The notes: generated by a model not told the origin, from the letters alone. A stretch of 64,000 bases of DNA from Symsagittifera roscoffensis (GCF_963678635.1 NC_087068.1:60140872-60204871); one strand, 5' to 3'; shown: positions 37,431 through 51,450, numbered from the stretch's first letter. Made by a program: numbers and translations.

Positions 37431-40400
37431 ACTTTCTTTATTATTTTAGATGGTGGGATGAATGTTTTGTTTTCTTATCGTGGTTGATTACGGAGTGGCG
37501 ATATTTTTCTAGGTGGACATTTTTCTTTTTGATCTTGTGGTATAATTTTTTCTTCTAGTTTTTGATTTTTTTTTCTGTGTGAGGTATTTTTTTGTGATTT
37601 ACGTTTTTTGAGATTTGTTTGGGAATTTCTTTGTCCTTTTTATCTAATGGTTTTTGGATGGAGTGCATATCAGCGCTTTGATTTTGATTTGGTTCTGAGC
37701 TATTTTGAATAGTTTTAAGTACTGTAAAAGAGTATAATTGAGTAAGTTCTCGAAGTGCGTATTCTTTCGGGTAATATGGTGAGAGATTATTTCGATGTTG
37801 AAGGATTTCTTTTTTGTTTAAGTCTGTAAGTTTGTATGTTACATCAGTCGGTTTATCAGTTAATTGGTACGGTTCTTTTCCGAGTGGTTGTTATTTTTTA
37901 GAAATTTCTTTTTGTGTTGTAGAATTCAAAATTAAAACATATGTTCCTATTTTTCAATTTGTAGCTGGGGTAAATCTGGAATTTGTTTAAGAATTAATAT
38001 TTTGCCTTTTTTTAATATATTTTTTTGTTTTTTTTTCTGGTAAATTTCGTTGTGTTTTTTGTCTCTGACTAAAATTCATTCGGTGGGTGTACCGGAAGCT
38101 AATTTTAAAATTCGTGGATGATGAAAATGATCTTCATCGTGGGTATGTAGTGGTAGATTGTAACATATTGATTCTTTAGTGGGTTGGCGATAACCTTGTG
38201 CATTTTTTGAAGAGTTTGCTGTGATCAATATCGGTTTCCGTGGTTTTTGGTTGAAAACGATTTCGTAGGGTGATAGTACTAAGGTTGTTGTTATTTGTGA
38301 TTTATAAGATAGTGGGAATAGTTTTACGTCTGTTGACAATTCCGTATATCGTTTGTCATTTCCGTTAATGATACATCTAAGGTATTCCATTAGTCCAAGG
38401 TGCGTGAGATGTACGTGCTTTGTGTTTACTGTTATATAAGTGGCATAGTGTAACGATTTCGTTGTTTATAAATTCAGTGCTATTGTCTGTGACAAAGATT
38501 TCGGGTAAATTGCATTTTGCTATCCAGTGTTCATAAAGTGTTGTATATGCATAATAAGCGTTACAATGAGCTACTGGGTTAAGTGCTACGTAGTGTGTGA
38601 ATGCATCTACTATTACCATTATATATGAGTTTCCTTCTGAGGATGCTGATATTGGTCACTTTGTTTCAAAAGAAATTCTGTGATTAAAATATAAACTGTG
38701 TGCCTTAAAATCTTGTTTTTCTGCAATTCGTTATTGGTTTTGGTATGGTTTGTTTAATTGAGATATTATGCAATCCTTGCATAATACTTATATCAAATTT
38801 GATGCATTTGGGAAATAAAACCTTTGTATGAAGTTTGAGTATGTTTTTTCTGCTCCTGAGTGTCCTTTAGTGTGTAATGAGTGGGAAGTATGAAAAGCTA
38901 TAAGCATCATACTTAAGGGTGGACAGGATACTTTGATATTAGTTGTTTGGTAATCTAGAATATCTGTGTTTTCATTGTAGTGGACTTGTTAAATTTTCTG
39001 AAATATCTAAGAAGGGTTTTGTTTCCTTCCTAGCATGGTAGTATCGGCTTTAAGTGGCTTGGTTTTATACTGGTGCCAAGATTTTAGTTGTCTGATTACT
39101 GGGTCAAGGTTCTGATGTTTTTGTAACAATTCGAGTGTTTTTTTTTCTGTTATCGCTAGAAAAATGTTTTCAATTTGTTTTATTGATAGAGGTATTGTAT
39201 CTAGTGGGTCATGAAGGTTAAAAACATGGTTGATTGTATATTTTGAATAATTATTTGGTGGGCCTGATATATTGATATTATCAGTGAGGTTTTCTTTTTC
39301 TATTAATATCTTGGAATAGATCGTTTTTATAGAATTTTTGTTTGACTGGTTTTTGCTGTGCGTTGTTTTTTATCCATGAGGAGTATGCTATCGGTTTGAG
39401 TGTAGATTTTCCTACTAAATCTATTTCGTAATGATTGTTTTGACAATCTAGATATAGTGGAAAATGTTGCAGTTTATTTATTTGTGACTGGTCTACAACA
39501 GTGTTTACTGCATATTTGCATTGTAATCTTGTTGATGTCTCATCTTTTGCAAAGAAAAATTTTTATATTTTGTGGTATTTCATTTGTTGTTTTTCGTGTT
39601 AATAATTCAGGTGATGTATCTCTACTTAGAGTATTGGGTAGTGCGAGGTTTTTTCTGCTGTCCAAACTAAATGCAAGTTTGGAATTTTCGTTAAAATTAG
39701 TTGAAAGATGTAAACTCTATGGTCTGGGTTTGACTTTTGTGTGAAACGAAAGATTATTGGTTTATGATCTGTAAATAGAACGGAAAGGAGGTTTATTGTA
39801 TTTGTTCCCTTGTGAGATTGTATTAATGCTGCGCCGATGCCAAAGTTTGAGGCGTCGCACATGGCATAGAATAGTTGATTGGGATCTGGAATAGTGTTTG
39901 ATAATTATTCAGTGAGAAGAGTTTTTATTTCTTCAAAGCGTTTTTGGTGTTTTATTGTCCATTCAAAATTATTTTGTTGTCTAAGATTGTTATAGAATGG
40001 TCTTAAGTATTACTGCCTTATGTATACGTATTTACCTAAGAAGTTTAACGTTCCAAGAAACTCGTGTATTTTCTTTTTGATGAAGGTGGATGGAGTTTTT
40101 GGATTGCGAGATTTCATGCAAGATCTATGCGAATTTTTAACGGAGTTATAGTGTTTCTTTCTATAATATGTCCAAGGAATTTTACTCGTGTTAGAAAAAA
40201 GTGTGATTTATCTGGGGCTGCTTTTATGTTTTCTTGTAGTAATATTTGATGACATGTTTCTAAGACAATGAACATTTCGTCTTTTGTTTGTGGTTGCATA
40301 AAAACAACGTCCAAATATATTTGCTTTTCTAATGAGTATTAGTGGTCCAAAAATTTTACTCATAAAAGCTGAAAATGCTGCTGGTTCTACGAAAATTCCA

Positions 40401-41950
40401 TAGAATAATCTGTTGAATTCATTAAAATGTTTTCCAATAACGAATTGTGTTAATCGTCGTGATTGTTCATCTAGCGGCATTTGATTATATGCACTATTCA
40501 TGCCTGCTGTTTTGAAGTATTTACCGTTTGTTTTTGTGAGAATTACTTGAATTGGTTCAATATGCCAATTACATTTAGATTCATCAATTAGTGTATTGCG
40601 ATATCTTGCATCTAGTTACATTTTTTATGATTCTTTCTTTGCTAAAACGATAACGGGGCTTATGAATGTGTTACCTTTTGGCTGTTCCTCTTTAATTACT
40701 GGAGAGATGATTTCAGATTGTTCTAGTGTTTCAAGTAATCGGCTAACTTTATCTTGCAAGTGAATTGGGACTTTACTTGCTCGTTGGTTTTTGAAAACTG
40801 CGTCAGATTTTAAGGGTAAATATTATGTTGAATTTGCTTTTCCAACAACATATTCTGATGGTGCGTAAACTTTTGGGTAATTTAATAAAAATTCAGCTAA
40901 TTGTTCGAATTCTTTTGTGTTATGTGAGAGTGTTGGAAATTAAACATTGTTAGAAATTTTTGTTGTTCTTCTGTGTATTTTGATATTTGAAATGTCGGTT
41001 TAAAATAGCGTGTCTTTTTGAAATAATCGGTATTTTGTTTTCATTGCTTAAGGTATTATTAATTGACAATTCTTCGTCAAGAATTGTTGATTGAAATATA
41101 TCTAATAGTTGTAAAATATTATTTACTCTATACGCTATTTCTTTCGTGGGAGAAATCGTTGCGTTAGTTTCACGATAAACTATGAGTCCTAGAAGTAGGG
41201 TTATATTTTATGGAGAATTGTTATAGATGTGAAAAGAAATCAAATCGGAGTTTGAGTCTTTCATGTGTTTGATAGATGAAACTGTTACTCGGAAAAAATT
41301 ATGAATAGAGTGAATTCAAGGTCAGACATAAAGAGGTGTTGTACATTTTGTTTTTTATCATATTGGTGAACTTGTTTGATATCAAAGTTATACACGTTTC
41401 GTTATAGTGGTTTCAGGTGTTTTCGTTCCTGATTGTATATGGGGCAAAATTAATAAAAAAATTGGTGGGTGTTTGTTGATTCTTTGAAAAAGTGTCGAAG
41501 CTGTGTTTTTCATTCTTGTGTATTTATATTTTATTTGAATTCTACTAATTAGGATTTTTATTGTTGGTATATGTTTAGTTTTAAATGGGACTCCAATGAT
41601 ATTATGTTTTATATCAGTGATGTGGAAGGTTTATTTAATTGGTTTGCTCCTGAGTTTGTTTTGTTCCATTGTTCGAGTGGGCACAAGGAAAAGTTGGATT
41701 TTTCTTTAAAATTTGTTAAGGTTGATCCTTGTGCGGTTGCTAGTCTGCTTGTTAAATTGAAGGGTATCATTTTGGGCGTTATATTTTTATTTCGTTCCAA
41801 GTGGAAATGTGTATAATAATTGATTTTGCTCCAGAATCTATTAAAAAGTCTACTTCAAGGTCTGGTGTTTGCAATTGTTTGGATTTTGGACTTTCTAAAA
41901 GAAGTGGGGTTGTCCATATTTTTTTTTTTTTGTACCTGTGGTTTTTAGAT
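37431..41950 (-). pseudogene. Decayed pol of the old provirus
   Basis: Recognisable blocks in order: protease (about 41850), reverse transcriptase (NSAYNQMPLDEQSRRLTQFV at 40441-40501; the YLDD site is disrupted near 40320), RNase H (CDASNFGIGAAL near 39830), integrase core (38377-38619 with TDNSTEF in place of TDNGTEF) and the C-terminal module with PTDVTYKLTDLNKK near 37830. The frame entering that module is continuous here apart from a stop, unlike in the young copy. Confidence 0.88.
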
Positions 41951-44900
41951 ATGTTTTGATAAGTGTTATTTGTGCTTGAGCATTCTATGAGTCATTCTTC
42001 TGTTATTTCTTCTACTATTTTTCTATTTTCTCCTTTGTTGTGCTATTTGACACTGGTCTTGTGTAATAGTTCAAAAGAAATTGATCATGATTTTGATATA
42101 TGTGAGAATATATCGGTTGTTCATATATAATAAGCTCATAGTCATTTTCAACCTTTTTCAAAATAATTGAAGTTGTGTTTTCTGTGTCACTTTCGCTGTC
42201 CGTGGATTTGCAGTTTTTGTGATTTAATAGCAATTCCATGCTTTCGTTGTTTTCAATACCAGGGGGGTCTGGTTGAGTTTCTTCAGTTGATTGTACTTGA
42301 TTTATTTGTCTTTGATGTTTAGGTGTACTACTCCTATTATTTTGTGATGATTTTTGATAACGTGTGTTATTCCTATCTGGTGATTGAGAGTAGTTCCTTT
42401 GTCTGTTGTTATAGCTTGAATTTCTGTTCTGTGAATTGTCACGTGATCTATTTTGATAACTTCTATAATTTGATTTGTTGTTAGATTAATCGCTTGATCA
42501 ATTATTTTGATATCTAGGATTTTGATGGAATGATTGTTAGTTATTGATGGAATGATTTGTTAGGTTCTGTACGTTTTTGTGGTTTATTTTGGTTATCTTG
42601 GTGTTTTTGTCTGCATTCAGCAATGCTGGGTCCGTATCGTCGACAATATTTACATCATTTTTTGAATGATGGTTTGCCTTTAAAATTTGAGTTTTTCTCG
42701 TAAATGTTCAAAATTTCAGCGATTTTTTCGGAAAATTCTGTATCAGAGTCGTTGATATTGTTTGTCTGTGAAGTAGTAGTTTGGATGTTGTTTACATATT
42801 GTAGCTTTATATTTTTCTGTTTCTTCTAGTTTCATAGTAATTTCTGCTTTAGTTTATCTACTAGTTTCCTAAAGTCTAAATCTGGTTCTCGGATTGAGGA
42901 AGGATGTGATGCTCTTTTTTTATTGCTATTTTTTGTAATTGAGGTGTTATAGTCATCATTAGAATTTCTGTCATCTTTGTATTTTTGAAATCATAAGTAT
43001 TGAGTGAGTATGATTTTCGGACTAGTGTTTCTATTCTTACTGCAAGTTGTTTGAATGTGTCATTTGGTAGTCTACCAATTTCATTGCAAAAAACTCTTTG
43101 ATGTAGTTTTTTTTTCTGAATCAAACATGTTTGCATGTTTGAGAAATCTTGTGTGAATCTTTTCCAACCTGATTTTTTTTCTATTGGTAAAACTGAAAAT
43201 CATTTTTGGGCTGCGCCTTCAAGTGTACTTTAAATTAAAACTGTTTGTCTATGTATCCAATTTTGATGAAGTGGCGTGTTTATTAGTTCAGGTCCTATAT
43301 TTAAAATTAGGTTAGCTGTGACTCAGTTTAGATAATCTTCTACAGAGTATTCAGGATCTGTGCCTGTGAATACCCTTAGTGGCTTATTTGATGTTACTGA
43401 TAATCCACCCCGTTAGGTATGGATTCATAGTCATTTGTAGTGATTCTGCGGCATGTTATTGTTGTGAGATGTTGTATTATTTCTAGGTTGTTGTATTTGT
43501 CAATTAGTGTGTATGGTTCATATATATCTGGTTGCTCAATAATGTAAGAGCGGGGTCTTTGGTTGAAGTAAAATCGTTGATGATTTTGGTGATAGTATTT
43601 TTCATCATCTGATAGAAAAAAAATTTTGTGCTTAATAATGAGGTTGATTTTTGGTATTATATTTATTTGTATTATTTCTGTTTTGTTGAAAAAATGGGTA
43701 ATTTCCACTTTGTTCTTATGAGAATCGTGGGTGACCATGAAAGTTTACTGTGTTTAAAATCGATTGTGATATATCTTGACTTTGTGCAAATATTTGAGTA
43801 TTTGACTGAGGTTTTGTCGTTTTTGGTCCATTTACATAATTGTAATTATGTTCTGCAAAATTATTTCTATGCGATGTTTGTATGATGGTTTTATTACCCT
43901 TAGAAACGTATGGTAATCCATGTATGAATGTTTTTGTGCAACAGAGGGTTTTACTGTTGATTAAATGATTGTTTGTTGTAACGTTGGATTTTTTAATATT
44001 GGAGTTGTAAAATTTGGTTGAATAGGTGAAATACTTCGTTGTGCTTCTGTTGTTGTCATTGTTTCAACAATTTTTTTGTTTACAAAATATGATGGGAATT
44101 GTATATCTTGTTATGTAAGATTTCTTGTTCCATTCAAGTTATCATTATTTATAGGTGTAGAAATTAAGATATTTTTTCCTGTTCTTTCAGGGAAGAACAA
44201 ATTTTATTTTAAAGGTGTTGCGTCAACCGTAAGTAGATATACTCTCAAATAATTTTTGTCAAAAGTAATTGTGTGAATTGCTTGATTTGATATATCTGTT
44301 GGGAAACTAAAAAATGATTCATGAGACCATTCAGGGAACCAAACATAATCTGATTGTGCTGCTTGTACAGTTTCGTCATCTGTATTTTGTGGTCGAAGTT
44401 TTTTTCATGCTCGTTCAATAAAATCAAGGTTGTGTCTAAAATAATCATTATGAATCATGCTAAGATTTTTGTAAATTGTGCCTAACATTTGTGTTATTTC
44501 ATTTCTTGTTAGATCTTCTCGGATTGCATTTAGAAATTTTAAAAATATGTGTCTTTCCTGTCGTACAGTTGTATGTCGAGAAGTTTGAGTAGGTGAATCG
44601 CCTTGAGGCTCATTTAGTTCTAGTATAGATAAATAGCTATAGATAAATGAGAATACAGCATTTGTAAATATCGAGTTAGCTCTTGTGAGTTTTAATGTTG
44701 TATGCTTTTGATGTATTGTGTAAAGTTTTTTTGAAAATTCAATAACAACATCATCAGTTTGGATGAGATATCTGTCATGGAATACATTTGGTGATCAAAT
44801 TTCTATTGTGTAAATTCCATATTAAGATGTGAGACTACATATACTTTTGAGGTAGTGGTCAAGAAAAATTCTTTTAATTTTTACATCAGGAAAGCTTTTG

Positions 44901-45040
44901 TACACGGACTTTCTCCCTTTTTGGATAAAGTTTGCAATTAAATTTGGACAAAAATTTATCTGTCCTTGAGGTTCAGTTAATGGCGATATTAAAAATGGAA
45001 GTACTGAATTTTCTGGTTTATCTTCATTTCGAATTATTTT
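41951..45040 (-). pseudogene. Decayed gag of the old provirus
   Basis: Aligns to residues 1 to about 1190 of the young polyprotein. The zinc-knuckle segment (about 42600-42660), the capsid part with LVRKSYSLNTYDFKNTKMTE (42876-43136) and the N-terminal domain remain visible. The Asn/Arg-rich tract is shorter than in the young copy. Confidence 0.85.
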
Positions 45041-46734
45041 TGTGGTGTATTACTGTTAGTGTGTAATTTTCAATGTGTCTTTTTGGTTGTATAAACGTAT
45101 TGGTTTGTTTGTGTAGCATTTTTTTTATTATTGGTTTATTTTTACTGATGCTGGTGACGTGGTTTCTGAATCAGTGAAATATAGTTGGTTGTAAAATTGG
45201 TGATTTTCGTTTATTGAGTCTTTTTAATTGTGAAGTTCATCTATTGCGGTTGTTTCTGATTCTGAGACTGCATTTCTTCGTTTTGAAAATCTTTTCCTAA
45301 TAATTTGTTTTTGTTTGTCAATTAAATTCTTTCTTAGTGTTTGTCTTTTTGTTCTTTTTAGCCTACTGATTGTCTATGTGGTGTAATAATGAGGACGATT
45401 TTGTCGTGGTTAATGAAACAATTGTGTATTATGATTGTTTGTTTGTTTCCTAAGTTGTCTCTTGACATAAGGTTTTGGATAATGGGTACAAAATCTGGAT
45501 TAGTGATTTTAATGAATTAAATTTTTAATTCTTACGACTTTTTTTGTTAAGCTTAACTTGGGTTGTATATTTGGGTCGGAGAGAAAAGCGTATATCGACT
45601 CCGAAGAATGATTTGCACTTTCTTGTGACTAATTCTAAGCTAAGACTGACCTACCTAATTTTACTTAGGGGTTGTGATTTGTGATCAATGGTTGGGGAAT
45701 AGTAAATCAATCCACAAGGCTCAAGTATAATTAGAATGCGAGTAGATCGTTAGATACTGTTTTATGACTTAATAAGTTTAAGTGTTTTAGCCAGTGTCAT
45801 CTAAGAGGAGGGGTACCAAGTATAGGATGAGTAACCGAGATTCTTCGCCGTTTATCTTATTTAAAATGGTTAGTTTTTTGGAAAATTTATGGTAATTCTG
45901 GGTCTTTGATAAGGTTTGGGCATTGAATCGACGTTTGAGGTCGTTAGACACTGATTAAATTGGGAGGGGAGAACAAAACTGTTCTAATTGATCCAAGGAT
46001 AGGCCTTGATGATCAGAGATTAAGATATTTAAAAATTTTGAATGTTTAGATATAGATTAGTTTAAATAGTTTAAAGGTCCAAGGGATCCTTGATGATCTG
46101 ATATTTAAGTGAGATTAGTTTAAGTTTAGTAGATAGTAGATTATTATAAGATTAGTAGATAAGTCTTGATAGTTTTAAAATCCGAGAGTTTTAGTTTTGA
46201 TGATTGTTAGTTTTTGAAATTTGCCGTTATGGTTTAGGTGATCAAGCTTGGATGGTGAGATGATTTGTATTTACAAACGGTTCATGATTTATACTAACTA
46301 AGTTTTGTATTTTGTATTCAAAAATTGTTTTTGTCAAGATGTTATTTAATTTACAGCTGATTTAAGGAAAACGACAATCGTTATTGTGTTGTTTTTATCA
46401 GTAGTTACTGTACAATTAATAGGTTTAGCGCCATGAATTCAAATATTAGTCAGTAAATGAAAATTTAAATTTACTGCTGAAAGTATTCTAAATACCAAAG
46501 TTTGATCTCGTTTTTGTCGTACTTTCATGAAATTGATTAACAGATTTTTCTCAAACCTATGTCGTTTCTTGTTCGACGTCTTCCTCCAATACCGGGTAGT
46601 TCTCGTATTGTTGGAGAACATTGGATCTGATCTATTGAAACGTAGAGATATATCTCTTAAGTTTTAATCATATAACTTTTTCATGAAATGTTGTATTTGT
46701 CTAATTTTAATTTAATTTCTTTCTAATTCTAGGT
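44210..46734 (-). repeat. Tandem duplication unit 1 (gag 5' part, ORF0, leader)
   Basis: Homologous to 46735-49128. At 46734/46735 leader sequence that should precede an LTR is joined directly to gag sequence (AGGTGTTGCGTCAA also occurs at about 44213), so the unit was duplicated in tandem. Confidence 0.8.
45060..45475 (-). pseudogene. ORF0 remnant 1
   Basis: Homologous to the ORF0 of the young copy at the same distance from gag; the frame is broken by several indels. Confidence 0.65.
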
Positions 46735-49128
46735 AAGGTGTTGCGTCAATTGTAAGTGGATATACTCTAACATAATCGTTGTGAATAGAATTGTGTTAAT
46801 TGCTTGATTTGATATATCTGTTCGGATATTAATATATGATTCATGAGACGATTCGGGATCCCAAACATAATCTGATTGTTCTGCTAGTTCAGTTTCGTCA
46901 TCTGTAGTTTGTGTTCGATATTTTTTTTTGCTCGTTCAAAACAATTAAGGTTGTGGCTAAAACAATCGATTAGGAACCATAATAAGATTTTTTGTAAATC
47001 GTGCCTAACATGTTGTGTTAATTCATTTCTTGTTAGATCTTCTCGGATTGCTTTTAGAAATTTTAAAAAGATGTGTTTTTCCTGTCGTACAGTTGTATGT
47101 CGAGATGTTTGAGTAGGTAAATCGCCTTGTGGTTCCTCTATTTCAGGTATAGATAAATAGCTATAGATAAATGAGAATACATCATTTGTAATTATCGAGT
47201 TTGCTCTTTGTGAGTTTTGATGTTGTATGCTTTTGATGTATTGTGCAAAGACTTTTGAAAATTCAATATCTACATCATCAGTTTGGATGATATATCTGTT
47301 ATGGTAAGCATTTGGTGATCTAATTTCTGTTGTGTAGATTCCATATTGGGATGTGAGACTACATACACCTTTGAGATAGTGGTCAAGTAAATTTCTTTTA
47401 ATTTTTACATCAGGAAAATCTTTTGTACACGGACTTTCTCCCTTTTTGGATAAAGTTTGCAATTAAATTTCGACAAAAATTTTTCTGTCCTTGAGGTTCA
47501 GTTAATGGAGATATTAAAAATGGATTAACTGACTTTTCTGGTTTATCTTCATTTCGAATCGTTTTTGTGTTGTTTCACTGTTAGTGTGTAATTTTCAATG
47601 TGTCTTGTTGGTTGATTCCAATAGTACAAACGTATTGGTTTGTTTGTGTTGCAATTTTTTCGTTCACCTTATACTGATGCTGGTAACCTGATTGATTTCT
47701 GAATCAGTGAAATATAGTTGGTCGTCAATTTGGTGATTTTTGTTTATTGAGTCTTTTTAATTGTGAAGTTCTTCTACTGCGGTTGTTTCTGATTCTTAGA
47801 CTGCATTTCTTCGTTTTGAAAATCTTTTCCTAATAATTTGTTTTTGTTTGTCATTTAATTTCTTTCTTAGTGTTTGTCTTTTTGTTCTTAGATATCCTAC
47901 TGATTGTCTGTGTGGTCTAATTACGAAGTGACGGAAATTCCGGAAATGACGGGTTGAGAGAGAAAAGTATATCGATTTGTGAGAAGGATTGTTACTTTCT
48001 CGTGACTAGGTTCTAGTTTAAGAGAGATTTACCTAAACTTACTTAGTTTGTGATTTGTGATCAAGGGTTGGAGAATAGTAAATCTGTCCACAAGGTTCAG
48101 GTATAATTAGAACGCAAGTAGTTCGTTAGATACGATTTTATGACTTTCTAAACTTAAGTGTTTTGGCCTGTGTCATCTAAGAGGAGGGGGACCAAGTATA
48201 GGATGAGTAACCGAAATTCGTCGCCGTTTATCTTATTTAAAATGCTTAGGTTTTTGAAAAATTTCTGGTAATTCTGGGTCTTTGATAAGGATTGGGTAGT
48301 GAATCGACGTTTGAGGTCGTTAGACACTGATTAATTTGAGAGAGGGAAAAGAAAATTGTTCTAATTAATACAAGAATAGGCCTTGATGATCAGAGATTTA
48401 GATATTTAGAAATTTTAAAACTTCAGATACAGGTTAATTTAAAGATCCAAGGAAAGCATTGATGAAGCATTAAATAAATGAGATTAATTTGAGTGAAAAC
48501 AAGGATAAAACCTTGATAGTTTTAAAATTAGAGAGTTTTAATTTGAACGATTGTTAAATTTTGAAATTTGCTGTTATGTTTAGGTGATTAAGCTGGGATG
48601 ATGAGATGATTTATATATACTAACAAATTTTGATATATACTGACTAATTTTTGTATTTTTTATTCAAAAAAAACTTTTTCAAGATGTTATTTAAATTACA
48701 GCTGATTTAAGAAAAACGACAAGTGTTGTTTTTATCAGTCGTTATTGTACAATTAATAGGTTTAGCGTCCTGGTAGGTTATTGAAGATTATTCTTCATTT
48801 ATTATGTCAGTAAATGAAAATTTAAGTTTACTGCCGAAATTATTCTATATACAAAAGTTTGATCTCGTTTTTGTCTTACTATCATGAAATCGAATATTAG
48901 ATTTCTTCCTAGTCGTATGTCGTTTCTTGTTCGACGTCTTCCTCCAATACCTGTTAGTTCTTGTATTGTTAGGAAGATTGGATCTGATCTATTGAAACGT
49001 AGAGATTTTTCTATTAAGTTCTTATCATATAAAGTTTTTATGAAATGTTGTATTTGTCTAATTCTAATCTATTTTTTTTCTAATTATAGGTTAGTTAAGG
49101 TCTGTTCGAGAATTTTGGTTGCATCAGA
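46735..49128 (-). repeat. Tandem duplication unit 2 (gag 5' part, ORF0, leader)
   Basis: Second copy of the duplicated segment, adjoining the LTR. It contains a 192-residue open piece of the gag N-terminal domain (46884-47462), an ORF0 remnant (about 47580-47925) with a deletion at about 47925, and the leader with hairpin segments. Confidence 0.8.
46884..47462 (-). pseudogene. Gag N-terminal domain fragment
   Basis: 192 residues alignable with residues about 40-230 of the young Gag-Pol (for example RYIIQTDDVDIEFSKVF and HDLQKILLWFLIDCFSHN). It is better preserved than the equivalent in unit 1, suggesting that the N-terminal domain was under constraint in the family. Confidence 0.8.
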
Positions 49129-49507
49129 CAAGTTATGTATCTTGTACTGTACTCATATAGTAATTTCAGATAAGGTACACCGTCTGCTCGTCACGCTATC
49201 TTATTTTCGGCCGGATAGATTCGTGCAACTTCTTAGTCTAATACCGGTCTTATTCTTACTCTTATATCTCCTAGTCTCAATAGATCTAGTGTACACCGGT
49301 TTACTCGAGTTAATTCCAGAATGAGAAAAATTGTATTCTAAAATTAATTCAAAATGTTCTGGTGTTGAAACTACAAGTAGTTTCAACACTTAACAAATAA
49401 ATAGGTTGTTAGTTTGATGGAGTATGATTGGTTTGTATTAAATATTTTTTAGAGATAAAATATCATAAAAATAAGCAAGGATAATAACTAGCTTAGATCG
49501 GGTTCCA
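49129..49507 (-). repeat. Single diverged LTR of the old provirus (5' LTR)
   Basis: About 379 bp. It shares the block ACACCGTCTGCTCGTCACGC through ATAGATTCGTGCAACTTCTT with the young LTRs but differs elsewhere by substitutions and deletions. The right end GGTTCCA (element start TGGAACC) is kept. The adjacent primer-binding site has decayed. No partner LTR exists in the window. Confidence 0.85.
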
Positions 49508-49516
49508 CTTTACAGA

Positions 49517-51060
49517 CCATGAGTTCAATCATAACACATGGTAGTTTTGGCAACAGGCAACCGGAATCATTACCTGTCCCAAGGATACCGGCACAACCAG
49601 GTACTGGTTTTGTTACTTTGTCACCTTGATTTGCTGGTGGTGACTTCTCATCTTCTGGATTAAACCCACCGCCGGTTTTCCTTTCGGCACCTTATTGCCG
49701 TGCAGCGCTAGTCCAGACGCAACATAAAAATTTCTTTGTATCGCATACTGTGTCCCCTTATATCAACGATTACTATACACGTGATGCTAACTTATGGCGA
49801 TTGACCGCTACAACTCCAAAGTCTTTTGTTTTAAGTGATATCTGATTTCTCAACGTGTAACACAGCCATCCCGCATACTAGTGATTGGACTGTGTATTTT
49901 AGTACTACACCATTTAATCCTCAATAAAGTCCACATTTTGTCAATGATACTAATTTTGGTTATCAGCCAGTCAATTTAGACTACACATCGTCTTCTTTTA
50001 ACCCGAACTAAGGTTATCGGATCGACCTCTCTCGGCTCGTGAATTGGAGGAACTATTAATTCATAGCTGCAAAGATTGTCTTCTTCAATCGAAGTTAGCC
50101 CAGTTTGACGGCAATCCGTTAAACTGGCACAAATGGATTGGTCAGTTTAGGTCCAGTATTGTTTTCATTGCTTTCACAGATGATACGAAAAAACCTGAAA
50201 ATAGTCGTCACAGGCAAAGCAAAAACCGCAAGGTACAAAGATGCACTGGACACTCTGCAACGGAAATTTGGGCAACCACACGCTAGTGCTGGCGCGCATC
50301 TTGATAAGCTGAGTATTCTTCCACCAATTAAGATGAACAATTCGGAATCTGGCCTCGTAGCAGGCCTCGTAGCAGTTTTCATATCGCTGTCATTCAACGA
50401 TGATCTAAATAGTGGTAACCTGTTAGACCAAGCTGTTAGTAAACTTCCGTCTAAGCATAAGGAAACTTGATCCTTGCATACTGTTAGGCATAATATGCAG
50501 CGCCCAACACTCTTATATTTCAATAACTGACTGAAAGAAAAGGCCTAGGGGCATGAGAGATTACGTGAGATATTCTAAAGCAAACTGAGAAATCAATTGG
50601 GCCAAAAACAGCCAAAATTTTTGCTGCAATTACCAAGGTATCTAGTAAAGTATAGGAAAGGTCTATTTTCTGCCGTGCGTTTTGTGCAACGGTAGTCATG
50701 CTTTGTGAAATTGTGCTGTTTTTGAGTAGAAGAAAGCTACTCAGCGAGCAAAATACGTAGCTGAACAGAAACTTCGCTTCTCTTGGCTCAATGGCAATCA
50801 TAGTTTCCGAGAAAATCGAGAGCTAAGAATTACCCGAAGCCAGAGTGCGATAGCACATATAATGTCCTACTCAATGGAGCCAAAAAATATTTCGTGGGAA
50901 GGAAATATTGAATGTCTCAAATAAGGTTGGAGCACATAAGTCCAAAGAAAACACAAACGCTTCCATCCACGCCGCTGTCAGTGACGTGCATGACATTGAA
51001 TGATCTAAAGGGTTGTTGCCACTTGCAACACTTGGTGTGTCCTCGGATGTAACCACTGGT
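49517..51060 (+). pseudogene. BEL gag remnant
   Basis: Opens with ATG at 49519 (SSIITHGSFGNRQPESLPVP) and meets a stop after about 37 codons. A DUF1759-like segment follows (AQFDGNPLNWHKWIGQF at about 50098, KFGQPHASAGAHLDKLSILP near 50262). A CCHLQHLVC-type Cys/His piece near 51010 may be the zinc-knuckle remnant. Confidence 0.75.
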
Positions 51061-51450
51061 CTGACGCTGGTTCTTTGATATAGTGCATCGACTCTTGGGT
51101 GTCTGCCTCATTCGTTAACTGTCTCAACTTACGAGGGGAGCCTGTTAATTTTTCAATAAATGGTTTCAATTCAACCAACGTAGTTGAGACTCAGAGGTTC
51201 AAGTTTACAGTTTCTTCCAAACCGAATATTATTAGTTTTGTGTTCACTCTGTGTGCATATATTAAAGACAAAATTGGTATCGGTTCAGAATTAATCATCA
51301 TTGCTGATTTGCAGAATAAATATCAACAATTGGCACTTATAAAGCCCACTCAACCTACTTATGAGGACGTTGACGTTATTATAAAACAAGATTACTACCA
51401 CGCCGTTAGACCCACTGACTTCATCTAAGGAGATGATAATAAATCACCAT
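51060..51450 (+). pseudogene. BEL aspartic protease (DUF1758-like) remnant
   Basis: SASFVNCLNLRG, an internal core strand and DVIIKQDYYHAVRP near 51390, followed in other frames by FVRLPIGWVVSGLLP. These match the protease and the linker to RT in BEL/Pao elements. The catalytic region just upstream is damaged. Confidence 0.75.

Larger units (their letters stand above)
33385..49507 (-). mobile_element. Old, degenerate relative of the giant provirus
   Basis: Homologous throughout to 12290-27207 in the same orientation, with many substitutions, frameshifts and stops. It ends abruptly on the left inside the envelope C-terminal region, so the 601-residue ORF, the 3' untranslated region and the 3' LTR are missing. 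On the right it contains the 5' region twice (44210-46734 and 46735-49128) before a single diverged LTR. It is valuable because it shows which ORFs and structures predate the young copy. Confidence 0.9.
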
